A stretch of 64,000 nucleotides of DNA, taken from the NCBI GenBank assembly GCA_963777665.1, contig CAVZRJ010000006.1, forward strand, positions 62,001-126,000. Reading direction: 5' to 3'. Under the pieces are notes generated by a model, which was not told the origin of the DNA, searched no databases, and worked only from the letters and a program-made list of their open reading frames with translations. Position 1 is the first letter of the stretch, and every line of letters begins with the position of its first letter. Below are positions 52,262 through 60,313 of the stretch, piece by piece. This DNA comes from Bog-756 sp963777665. Its GTDB lineage: Bacteria; Actinomycetota; Acidimicrobiia; Acidimicrobiales; RAAP-2. The position numbers and the translations under genes are program-made.

Positions 52262-53088
52262 CGACCGACTCCGACATCATCGAGGACCCGGTGACGACGT
52301 CTACCGTCGACCGGGCCGCAGCACTGGCAGAAGGTGCCCCCGGAGTTCCGCACCGAGTCGTGGTCGTCGCCGTGATCGTCGCCGCCCTGCTCGCCCTCGG
52401 GGGCACCGCGCTCGAACGCCTCTTCTCGAGCGTCGGCCTGAATCCGACGCCGTCGGTGACAAGACCCGTCGCCACGCCGCCCCCGACCGCCGTGCCCGAG
52501 CTCCGGGCGTCGATGGCGGCCTTCCTGGGCATCGCGACGCTCACCCCCCGTCCGGCCCCGTCCATAGCGCTCACCGACCAGAAGGGTCGTCCTGTGGCCC
52601 TTGACCAGCTACGGGGTAACGTGGTGGTGCTCACCTTCTTCGGCGCCGGTTGCGCCGATGCCTGCCCGGTGCTGGCCGCCGACATCACCAGGGCCGATGC
52701 CGACCTCGGAGCGAGCCGGTCCCGCGTCATCTTCCTCACGGTGAACACGGATCCCCTTCGAACGGCAACTGGCGAACCACCTCCGACTCCTGCCCTGACC
52801 GGACTGTCTGCGCTGGGCAACTGGCACTTCCTCACGGGGTCGCTGGGTGCCCTCGACGCCGTCTGGCGTAGCTACGGTGTCACGATCAATGTGGAAGCGG
52901 CATCGGGGATCGTGGCCCACAACAACGTCATGTACTTCATCGACCCGCAGGGGCGGCTGCGGATCCGGGCCACTCCCGTGGCGGACGAGAGTCCGACGGG
53001 CGCGTTCAGCCTTCCGGCATCGAGCGTGATCCGCTCAGCAGACGGGATCGCCACCTACGCCGCCGGTCTGCTCCCCCGCTCGTCATGA
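52258..53088 (+). CDS. SCO1/SenC-family copper chaperone
   Basis: A 276-residue membrane-anchored protein. One TM segment (~34-52) precedes a Pro-rich linker and a thioredoxin fold with the copper-binding motif Cys132-x3-Cys136 (FFGAGCADACPVLAADI) and distant His221 (IVAHNNVMYFIDPQGRLR). SCO proteins load or reduce the CuA site of oxidase subunit II. It is coupled to tlpA upstream and to a membrane protein downstream by 4-bp overlaps. These three genes are convergent with the ctaG-cox block. Confidence 0.9.
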   Translation: MTTDSDIIEDPVTTSTVDRAAALAEGAPGVPHRVVVVAVIVAALLALGGTALERLFSSVGLNPTPSVTRPVATPPPTAVPELRASMAAFLGIATLTPRPAPSIALTDQKGRPVALDQLRGNVVVLTFFGAGCADACPVLAADITRADADLGASRSRVIFLTVNTDPLRTATGEPPPTPALTGLSALGNWHFLTGSLGALDAVWRSYGVTINVEAASGIVAHNNVMYFIDPQGRLRIRATPVADESPTGAFSLPASSVIRSADGIATYAAGLLPRSS

Positions 53089-53741
53089 CCGTCTCCCGCG
53101 ACACCCAGACGGCGGCCACACCGAGCGTCACCGGCGAATCGGACCCGGGACCGTGGTACCGGCGACGGAACGTGCTGCTCGCCGTCTGTGTGGCAGTGAT
53201 CCTGGCCATCACGGTCATCACCGACCTCCCCTCGCACGCTTCGCGCGCCAGCAACATCGCAAGCGCAACAGCGCTGATCACTGAGGTCAACCACGACATC
53301 TCCCCCTGCGTCTTCGCGGCCGGCGAGGCCTTCACGATCTACGCCGACCAGTCCCGCAATTCGCTCACGCCCTCTGACCGAGCTCGCGTTCCGGCGTTGC
53401 TGAACGACGACCAGACCGCCTGCTCGTTCACGAACGACTCGATCTTCAGCTTGTCCGACATCAACGTGCCGGGGTCCGCTGCGGGCAAACAACTCGGCGA
53501 CATCGTGAACTCGGTGACCCTGTGGACGACGTCCGACGCCCTCGGCGCCATCGACGCGATTCAGACGCTCTCGACCAACCCGCGCGACAACGCTGCACTC
53601 GGCGCGCTGGCCAAGGCACGGCGCACGATGGCTTCGGACCGGGCCGCGGCCGACGCGTCCCTACGCACCGTCGATCGCATGCTCGATGCGAAGATCGCCA
53701 ACCTCAGCCTCCCCGAGATTCCCGCACCGCCTCCGTCCTAG
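53085..53741 (+). CDS. Single-TM exported protein of unknown function
   Basis: A 218-residue protein. A cytosolic head ends in PWYRRR, then TM NVLLAVCVAVILAITVIT, then an external helical domain with two cysteines (ISPCVFAAGEAF and QTACSFTNDSIF). AGKQLGDIVNSVTLWTTSDA and AKARRTMASDRAAADASLRT suggest long helices. I do not know this family. Third gene of the tlpA-SCO operon (overlap ATGA), so a role near oxidase assembly is likely. It could be a disulfide-bonded scaffold or sensor. Confidence 0.75.
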   Translation: MTVSRDTQTAATPSVTGESDPGPWYRRRNVLLAVCVAVILAITVITDLPSHASRASNIASATALITEVNHDISPCVFAAGEAFTIYADQSRNSLTPSDRARVPALLNDDQTACSFTNDSIFSLSDINVPGSAAGKQLGDIVNSVTLWTTSDALGAIDAIQTLSTNPRDNAALGALAKARRTMASDRAAADASLRTVDRMLDAKIANLSLPEIPAPPPS

Positions 53742-53761
53742 CGGTTCGTCGTCCCGGGGGA

Positions 53762-54490
53762 TCAGAGCGCGCCGGTGGACCGCTGCCGCTCCTCACGCAG
53801 GAGGCGATAGAGCTCATCGTCGGGATCCTCCTCGTTCCGGAGCCATTGCACGAGATTCCAGAAGATGACCGGCATGAAGGCGCCCGCCGTGACCGCCCAC
53901 ACGATCAGCGTGGACAGCTGACGATCTGCCGACGCACTGAGCCCGGAACCGGCGACGTGGTGGAATGCCCGATACCACGGCGCCGTCGACATGGCCTCCA
54001 CATAGGCGATTGCCCAGATCGTCCACATGGCCACGGCGGCGAGCGCGGACCGACGCGGATACGGCGAGCGGGGAACCAGGGGGGCCGATTCGACCAGCTC
54101 GAGCCACAGCACGATGCCCACGGCGACCAGACTGGCGGCCTCGATTCCGACCAGCCAGCGCCGGCCGGACAGGGCGTCGACTGCTACCGGCGTCCGCCAC
54201 AGCACGATCACGGCGAGGTCCACACCCAGGAAGCCGAGGCAGCGGACCATCTCCGGATGCCGTCGCCGGCCCGCCGCAAGACGGTCGAGTGCCGAGGGTG
54301 AGAGCCGCAGGGCCCGCCACGGGGCACCCATCACCACGAGCGCCGGGGCGACGACGGCGAAGATCGAGAACTGCAGAGCTTCGACCGACTCGTAGTGGCC
54401 TGCCAGCGTCCCCACGGGAGGGAGCATGGCCAGAGCGATGAGCAGCGCGCCGCAGGCGGCGAGCCAGGCCGAGACTCGGCCGGGGATCAC
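53762..54490 (-). CDS. CtaG-family cytochrome c oxidase assembly protein
   Basis: A 242-residue integral membrane protein of the caa3_CtaG type with about six TM segments (VSAWLAACGALLIALAMLPP, LQFSIFAVVAPALVVMGAPW, LIVWAVTAGAFMPVIFWNLV among them). HYESVEALQF, FHHVAG and MGAPWRALRLSP are family-like. GTG 54490 overlaps the stop of the small membrane protein (GTGA) and fits better than the upstream GTG at 54556, which would bury 67 bp in the other gene. A second CtaG gene lies at 59358-60257. Helps mature the CuB site. Confidence 0.85.
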   Translation of the reverse strand: MIPGRVSAWLAACGALLIALAMLPPVGTLAGHYESVEALQFSIFAVVAPALVVMGAPWRALRLSPSALDRLAAGRRRHPEMVRCLGFLGVDLAVIVLWRTPVAVDALSGRRWLVGIEAASLVAVGIVLWLELVESAPLVPRSPYPRRSALAAVAMWTIWAIAYVEAMSTAPWYRAFHHVAGSGLSASADRQLSTLIVWAVTAGAFMPVIFWNLVQWLRNEEDPDDELYRLLREERQRSTGAL

Positions 54491-54654
54491 CAGGGGTTGC
54501 GCTTCGGCGATCCCTCCGCCGCTCCCCTCGACGATCGCCGCTGGAAGAATCCCCACAACAGGACCACGACCAAGACCCCCAACGGGATGGCCATGGTGAG
54601 GGCCTGGGTCCCGTAGTAGGGGTTGGATGACATGGAGTTGATCACGTCGATCAT
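54487..54654 (-). CDS. Small single-TM protein between coxC and ctaG
   Basis: A 55-residue protein. After a short polar N-terminus (MIDVINSMSSNPYYGTQALT) there is one TM helix, AIPLGVLVVVLLWGFFQ, and a basic tail ending RNPW. It starts 16 bp after coxC and its stop overlaps the ctaG start. Position and size suit a small oxidase subunit (CoxD/subunit IV-like) or an assembly factor. I do not recognise a named family. Confidence 0.72.
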   Translation of the reverse strand: MIDVINSMSSNPYYGTQALTMAIPLGVLVVVLLWGFFQRRSSRGAAEGSPKRNPW

Positions 54655-54670
54655 GCCGGCTCCTCTCGGA

Positions 54671-55339
54671 TCACAACACGTAGAACAGTACCCAGAAGAA
54701 CGCGCTGACCAGGGCGATGAATCCCCAGAAGTAGGCGCAGCCCTCGAGGCTGATCCGGAAGAGGCGGGCGGTGGGCAGGGCCGACCGGGCCGTCCCCCCG
54801 TCCTCTGCGGCCGCCCGGCGCAGGCGCATCTGCCGTGCCAGGGAGGTCTCGACCCAATAGAGCCCGCTCAGGATCAGAGCGATGTTGAGCCCTGCCCAGC
54901 CGATGAAGCACGAGGCATACCCGCTCGAGCCGGGGAAGAAGGGCAGCTGGGTGAGCTGCCAGATCTGGAGGCCGACGGCGATCAGGGCCCCGATGACGGC
55001 CGTCCAACCCGCCACTTCCCAGTCGAGCACCAGCCCCCGGCGGAAGCGCCGGTACCCGAAGATGACCAGGAAGGCACACGCCACCGTGATGGCGAAGATG
55101 GCTGCCCCCGTGCCGGTGGGCGCGGTGACCCCGTTGGGGCGCCACAAGTCATAGTTGTTGGCCGATCGCAGGTAGAAGTAGGCGAAGGCCAGCGCGGCGA
55201 AGGCGAACGCCCAGATGCCGATCAGCAGACGACCACCGGTCCACAGCGCCCCTTCATGGGCCCGCAGCTCGAAGGCGACCTCCTCGGGGGTCTCCTTCAG
55301 AGCCGGGAAGGACTCCTCGGCCAGCATCCTGTCACTCAT
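54671..55339 (-). CDS. ctaE: Cytochrome c oxidase subunit III
   Basis: A 222-residue protein with five predicted TM helices: LLIGIWAFAFAALAFAYFYL, AAIFAITVACAFLVIFGYR, VAGWTAVIGALIAVGLQIWQ, FIGWAGLNIALILSGLYWVE and the terminal CAYFWGFIALVSAFFWVLFY. This is the shorter five-helix actinobacterial form. RLFRISLEGCAYFWGFI matches the family end. ATG 55339 is 11 bp after the true coxA stop. Because of the coxA frameshift, this gene appears fused to coxA in one open frame; see the finding. Confidence 0.87.
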   Translation of the reverse strand: MSDRMLAEESFPALKETPEEVAFELRAHEGALWTGGRLLIGIWAFAFAALAFAYFYLRSANNYDLWRPNGVTAPTGTGAAIFAITVACAFLVIFGYRRFRRGLVLDWEVAGWTAVIGALIAVGLQIWQLTQLPFFPGSSGYASCFIGWAGLNIALILSGLYWVETSLARQMRLRRAAAEDGGTARSALPTARLFRISLEGCAYFWGFIALVSAFFWVLFYVL

Positions 55340-55350
55340 CGCCTCTCCAC

Positions 55351-57361
55351 TCACTGTTCGGGCGGGCGTGAGCCCGCGGCACCCGCAGCTCCGGCCGGCG
55401 GCAATGCCCCCGATGTGCCGGTCCCGACCAACTGGCCCCCACCCAGGTCTGCGACCTTCAGGGCGTCTGGCTCGCCGTAGTGGTAAGGGTCGGACAGCAC
55501 GATCGGAATCCGCTCGAAGTTGAACCATGGCACGGGGGTCGGGGTCTGCCATTCCAGCCCCAGCGAGCTCCACGGGTTCTGCGGTGCGCGTCTTCGGTTC
55601 GATGAACACCGACCAGATGAAATTGCAGATGAACAAGAAGAACGAGGCGCCGAGCAGGTAGGCGCTGATCGACGAGAAGTCGTTCCACGGCTGAAGGTTC
55701 TGGGCATATTCGAAAACGCGCCGCGGCTGGCCGAGGATGCCGACGAAGAAGAGGGGGAAGAAGGTCATGTTGAAGAAGAGGAAGAACGTCCAGAAGTGCC
55801 ACACGCTCAGTTTCCGGTTCAGCGTCACGCCGGTCATCTTCGGCAGCCAGAAGTAGAGGCCGCCGAAGAAGGCGAAGATCAGCCCGCCCATGATCGTGTA
55901 GTGGAAGTGCGCCAACACGAAGAAGCTCCCGTGCACCGTTACATTGACCGGCACGTCCGAGAGGAAGACGCCGGTGACGCCACCGATGAGGAAATTGAAC
56001 AGCATGCCCAAGGCGAAGAGCATCGGGGGCTCGAAGCGTATCTTCGCTTTCCAAAGCGTCCCGAGGGTGACCAGGAACAAGAACCCTGTTGGGATGGAGA
56101 TCAACTCGGTCGTGAGCATGAACAACGGACGCATGTCAGGGTTGATCCCACTCTGGAAGAGGTGGTGCTGCCAGACGAAGAACGACAGCAGCGCGACCCC
56201 GAGCATGCCGGCCGCAGCCACCTTGTACGCGAACAGCGGTTTCCGGGTGAAGACCGGGATGATCTCCATGACGATGCCGAATCCGGGCAGCGCCATGATG
56301 TAGACCTCGGGGTGGCCGAAGAACCAGAAGAGGTTCTGCCACAAGAAGTTGCTGCCGCCGTGCTCGTTGACGAAGAAGGCGGTCTGAGCGGTCCGATCGA
56401 GGACCCCGAACAGCCCGGCCACGACCAACGTCGGTGTGGCCAGGGTCAGCAGGGCGCACGTGGCCAGGATCCCCCACACAAAGATGGGTACGCGGCTCCA
56501 GGTCATGCCGGGCGCCCGGTAATTGATGATGGTCGCCCCGAGGTTGAAGCCGGCTGCGATCATCCCGATCCCGATGGTCGCGAAGCCCACCAGGTAGGAG
56601 TCCATGCCGGCGAACGACTGGGTCTGCAGTGGGGCGTACCCGGTCCAGCCTGTCTGGAATCCGCCGAGGAACGGCGCCGTCAAGATCACGACGTAGCCGG
56701 CCATGAAGGTCCAGAACGAGAAGGCCTCCACTCTCGGGAAGGCCATGCGCCGGGCGCCGATCATGAGCGGGACGAGCCAGTTCCCCAGGGTCCCGACCAC
56801 GGCGGATGAGGCCATCATCATCATGATGGTGCCGTGCTCCGACACGATGGCGATGTAGGTTCCCGGCCCGAAAATGTGGTTGGTCGGGCTGAGCAGCTCG
56901 GTGCGGATGAGCATGGCGAAGAAGCCACCGGTGAACAGGAACAGGAGGACGCCGACGGTGTATTGCAGCCCGACGACCTTGTGGTCCTCGGTCATCTTGA
57001 AGAAGCGGGCCCAGCTGGTGTCAGGCAGTGCTGTGGCAGGCTCCCGGCCGACGAGCTTCAGGACCGGGTAGTTCAGCGCTCCGATCCCGGCCAGCCAGCC
57101 GATCACCAGGAAGACCAGCGCGAACACCGTGGCCACATTGTTCTGGCCGGTGTTCTGAGGCACCGGCTGGCCACCGTAGATGAGGTTGCCCAGCCAATGG
57201 CCGACGAGGTAGCCGGCCGCGCCACCCACCATGGCCCAGAGGATGTGCGGGCGGAGCCACGGCGAGCCGATGATCGGGCGCGCGGGATGCAGCGGCGTTT
57301 CGCCCGGGTAGAAGCCGGAGCTCTCGTATGCCGCAGACGTGTCGGTGGTGTCCAGGGCCAT
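55351..57361 (-). CDS. ctaD: Cytochrome c oxidase subunit I (one frameshift near the 3' end)
   Basis: Catalytic subunit of a haem-copper oxidase of the A family. Haem ligand His176 (SEHGTIMMMM), the CuB and cross-link site His350/Tyr354 (FFGHPEVYIMALPGFG), His399-His400 (VWQHHLF), and the double haem ligands in LAHFHYTIMGG (His485/His487) are all present. A ~120-residue N-terminal extension holds two additional hydrophobic helices (ILWAMVGGAAGYLVGHWLGN; VATVFALVFLVIGWLAGIGA). After FIEPKTRTA the conserved tail NPWSSLGLEWQTPTPVPWFN is in another frame, ending at 55351; one missing base near 55580-55585 explains it. Neighbours are coxB upstream and coxC downstream. Confidence 0.92.
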
Positions 57362-57420
57362 GGCGTTCAGTCACCTCTTTCCAACGACAGGGAGGCGGCG
57401 GGTTCGGTCGCAGTCATGGC

Positions 57421-58419
57421 TCATCCCCCCGCGGGTTGGGAAGCCCCATAGGTTTCCACCCCGCTATAGGGGTCGACGTTGTCCGGGTAATAGCTTCCAT
57501 CCGCGCCGTTGGCGTCGGGGATGTACGTGGTGGCATAGGGCGGCAGCAACTTGGTGTTGGCTGCCAGCTGCTTCTTGGTCGTCTTGGCCCAGGTCTCGAA
57601 CGCCGACGGTGACACGACCGTCCCCGAGTTGTACATGGCACCATGCCAGAGCCCGCAGAGCTCGGCGCACCGGACCGTGAAGGTGCCGAGCTGCACCGGC
57701 GTCGTGAACGCCACATTGTTCTGACCGGGGTTGGCGTCGGCTTTCACGCCCAACTGGTACGCCCAGAAGCTGTGGATGACATCGAGCGACGTCACGTTGA
57801 AGGCGACCGTGGTGTTCTCGGGGATCACCAGCTGGTTGGTCTCGAAACCGCCGAAGGAGGGGTACCGGTAGGTCCACTTCCACTGCTGTCCGATGACCTG
57901 GACGTCGAGCACGGTGTGCGACGCGGGCGTCCAGATCGGGTTCGGGCCCTGGCCCCCGCCCGCTCCCTCGGGCTGGACGAGCTCGTAGGTCCCGAAGCCG
58001 GCCAGGAAGAGCACGATCACGGTGGTCACGCCGATCCACCCCGCCTGGATCCTCAAATGACCGCGCGCCGTTGCGCCGCCGACCGGGTCCGCCCCGCCCC
58101 GCGAAGCTCGCCAGGTGACGATGGCGTATGCCAGGTAGACCCACACGCCCAGCATGATTGGCAGGGCCATGACGATCAGAACGTTGAAGTCGAACACTTG
58201 CCCGTTTGCCGTCGAGGTCATTCTTCCCGGAGGCACGTGCGGCTCGACGAAGACGAGCCACAACACCTCGGCCACTACCGAGACGATCAGCCAGATGGTG
58301 ATGAGCCTCCACCAGTGGTGAGGTTCGACCCCACCTCCACCTGCGGTCGGCGCGGGGTCCTCGACGCCCGCCGACGCCGGCTCGCCGGCGCCCCCAGGCG
58401 AATCAGGTTCGGGCATCAC
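57421..58419 (-). CDS. ctaC: Cytochrome c oxidase subunit II
   Basis: A 332-residue subunit II with three hydrophobic segments (ITIWLIVSVVAEVLWLVFV, VLIVMALPIMLGVWVYLAYA, GVTTVIVLFLAGFGTYELVQ) and an external cupredoxin domain. CuA ligands are complete: His216 in VIHSFWAYQLGVK, and Cys251, Glu253, Cys255, His259, Met262 in CAELCGLWHGAM. The electron entry region WKWTYRYP is present. The cytosolic N-terminus is Pro/Gly-rich. No fused cytochrome c domain, so an external electron donor is needed. 59 bp upstream of coxA. Confidence 0.94.
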   Translation of the reverse strand: MMPEPDSPGGAGEPASAGVEDPAPTAGGGGVEPHHWWRLITIWLIVSVVAEVLWLVFVEPHVPPGRMTSTANGQVFDFNVLIVMALPIMLGVWVYLAYAIVTWRASRGGADPVGGATARGHLRIQAGWIGVTTVIVLFLAGFGTYELVQPEGAGGGQGPNPIWTPASHTVLDVQVIGQQWKWTYRYPSFGGFETNQLVIPENTTVAFNVTSLDVIHSFWAYQLGVKADANPGQNNVAFTTPVQLGTFTVRCAELCGLWHGAMYNSGTVVSPSAFETWAKTTKKQLAANTKLLPPYATTYIPDANGADGSYYPDNVDPYSGVETYGASQPAGG

Positions 58420-58437
58420 GCCACCTCACGTCTAGCA

Positions 58438-59100
58438 TCACGCAACCTTCATGAAGCCGCCCATGTAACCGGACGTGAACATTGGTCCCCCGTTGCCGTA
58501 GAGGTACCCCAGCCCGCACGGCACGAAGCACTGCCACGAGTAGGTACCCGGTCCCGGGCTCATGAAGGAGAACCTGACCACGTTGCGAGGCGAGCTCGCC
58601 GTGCACGGCGCCGCCGAGCAAAGGTTGGCGTTGGAGTCGTTGGCGTAGAGCGGCACGCTGATCCCCAGGGTCGGAATGGAGAAGGTGTGTCCGACTCCGT
58701 TGCCTGAGTTCGAATCGATGACCGTGAAGCGCTTTCCATTGAGCGTGGCACTGTTGCCGATCGTCCCGGTCACCTGACCGAGCTGCTGGTTGCGCAGCGG
58801 GCCCCCCGAGTCGTACTGGTAGATCGTCACATTGATCCGGGTGTGGGCCGGCACCTGCCAGATCGTCGTGTGGTCCCAGGAGCCCCCGGGCGACTGGGTC
58901 AGGTACGACACCCAGGTCGGATGGTCCCCCGACCCGTAGGTCCCGACAGTCTGCATCGCCAGATTCACCTGTCCCGACTGGTTCGGGCCGAAGGTGAGCG
59001 TCGACGGCTGCGAGGTGAGCCCGAGGCCGGCAGCGACCAGGACGAGGACGCCGAGTACGACGAACCCGAAGCTGAGGGTGAGCCTCCACGATCTCGCCAA
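58438..59100 (-). CDS. Membrane-anchored cupredoxin-like protein with incomplete CuA-type site
   Basis: A 220-residue protein with one N-terminal membrane anchor (LTLSFGFVVLGVLVLVAAGL) and a beta-rich external domain. A subunit II-like copper motif is visible: His138 in GVGHTFSIPTLGISVPLY, Cys191-x3-Cys195 in SWQCFVPCGLGYLYG, and Met207 in NGGPMF. The position of the second CuA histidine is Tyr. There is a CSAAPC insert at 161-166. I chose TTG 59100 behind GGGAGG; an ATG at 59223 gives a longer, less conserved N-terminus. It is 18 bp upstream of coxB. It could be a copper carrier or an electron donor to CuA. Confidence 0.78.
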   Translation of the reverse strand: MARSWRLTLSFGFVVLGVLVLVAAGLGLTSQPSTLTFGPNQSGQVNLAMQTVGTYGSGDHPTWVSYLTQSPGGSWDHTTIWQVPAHTRINVTIYQYDSGGPLRNQQLGQVTGTIGNSATLNGKRFTVIDSNSGNGVGHTFSIPTLGISVPLYANDSNANLCSAAPCTASSPRNVVRFSFMSPGPGTYSWQCFVPCGLGYLYGNGGPMFTSGYMGGFMKVA

Positions 59101-59238
59101 TTCGCCTCCCCCGATCCTCTCGGCATCGCGCCATAGAACCAGGTGAGTCGTGGTCCTGGGCCGAAGGGGGGCCCGATGCACAAGGCCAGAACGGACACTA
59201 GGTGGCCAATCCTGCGTCGTCAATCATTCCTGCGACGC

Positions 59239-59310
59239 GGCGCCTCCGGTGCTCCCGGATCCGGCGCCTCCGGTGCTTTCCGACCCAGTGCCCCCAGTGC
59301 TTCCGCTGCC
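59239..59310. repeat. Three 24-bp imperfect tandem repeats
   Basis: Units start at 59239, 59263 and 59287. The first two share GGCGCCTCCGGTGCT and diverge at their ends; the third is more decayed. On the minus strand, in a frame different from the CtaG stop, they read as Gly-Ser-Thr-Gly-Gly units followed by a stop. The region is between ctaG (stop 59358) and the cupredoxin gene. Confidence 0.7.
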
Positions 59311-59357
59311 CGGGAGGTAGCCGCTATCAGGGGCGTCCCCTCCCGACTCGGGCGATC

Positions 59358-60257
59358 TCACCGCGGTGGCGTGAGTTCGCCCAGGGCCACGGCAGGGTCG
59401 CGGTGGAACAGGCCGTCGACTGCATCGGCCAGGCCGCCTTCCTGATCCATCGCCCGTTTGATGATGACGATCAGCGCGGGAATTGCCCAGAAGTCGCCAC
59501 ACACCCACAGGATGGCGGCTCCGATCTGCTGGTCCGCGAACGGAGCCAGCGTGACCCCCGGGATGTGCGCGTAGCCCGAGTACCAACTCGTGGCGGTGAA
59601 GATGCTCAGCGCCATGGCCAGGACGAACATCACCACATTGGTCGTGATGATGGCACCGGCCTGCCAGACCGGGCTCGCCTTCGGGCGCATCGGGTGCGAC
59701 GGGATGATCTGAAGCCAGAACAGGACCCCGGTGACGAAGAAGCTCCCGTGCATGAGCCAGATGTGGACCGTCTGGTCCCGCTCGGACAGGTCGAAGAGAG
59801 ACGGCACATGCCAGAGCACCATCACCACGTTGAAGGAGATCAGGGCGAACCACGGGTTCAAGACCGCCCGGCCGAGTCTCCGGAGCACCGACGACCACGC
59901 GCCGAGGAGCAGCGAACGACCGAGCCTGCGTCTGATCCCGACCGGGAGCGCGAACAGGAGCGGGATCCACGGGGCCCCGGCCACGATGAGGATCGGGGCG
60001 TAGAAGGCGATGAGCAGGTGCTCGATCATGTGAACGAAGAAGTAGTCGCTCGCCCAGTAGTCGATGGGCGACTCCACCGCGATCAGCAGGACGACCAACC
60101 CTCCGTAGAAGGCAAGCGAGCGGAGCCGGCGCTGGCGGGTCCGGGCAGCCACCGAGCGAGCCCGGAGCCGAGCCAGGCCCACCTCGTGGGCGGCGCCGAG
60201 GACGAGCACCAGGACGAGGAACGGATCGAACGACCAGTCGTCGGTGAAGTAGTGCAC
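59358..60257 (-). CDS. ctaG: CtaG-family cytochrome c oxidase assembly protein
   Basis: A 299-residue caa3-type CtaG protein with seven or so TM helices (PFLVLVLVLGAAHEVGLARL, SLAFYGGLVVLLIAVESPID, FALISFNVVMVLWHVPSLFD, FFVTGVLFWLQIIPSHPMRP, IITTNVVMFVLAMALSIF). YFFVHMIEHLLIAFYAPILI and LMHGSFF carry the conserved histidines. It supports CuB insertion in subunit I. Longer than its paralogue at 53762-54490. A Gly-Ser-Thr repeat tail exists just downstream in another frame (59239-59310). Confidence 0.9.
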   Translation of the reverse strand: MHYFTDDWSFDPFLVLVLVLGAAHEVGLARLRARSVAARTRQRRLRSLAFYGGLVVLLIAVESPIDYWASDYFFVHMIEHLLIAFYAPILIVAGAPWIPLLFALPVGIRRRLGRSLLLGAWSSVLRRLGRAVLNPWFALISFNVVMVLWHVPSLFDLSERDQTVHIWLMHGSFFVTGVLFWLQIIPSHPMRPKASPVWQAGAIITTNVVMFVLAMALSIFTATSWYSGYAHIPGVTLAPFADQQIGAAILWVCGDFWAIPALIVIIKRAMDQEGGLADAVDGLFHRDPAVALGELTPPR

Positions 60258-60313
60258 GGCAGCGCTCCGGTGCCCCCGTCAGGGTGTTGACGACGCAACG
60301 CTACCCCGAGCCG

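Noticed and set aside
55520..56809. Acidic 429-codon plus-strand frame opposite coxA
   Set aside because: Composition (Glu/Asp/His rich) is the complement of hydrophobic TM codons, a known artefact.
59224..59970. 248-codon minus-strand frame overlapping ctaG
   Set aside because: Inside ctaG it is out of frame and Arg/His/Pro rich; only its last part (Gly-Ser-Thr repeats) is of interest and is reported as a repeat.
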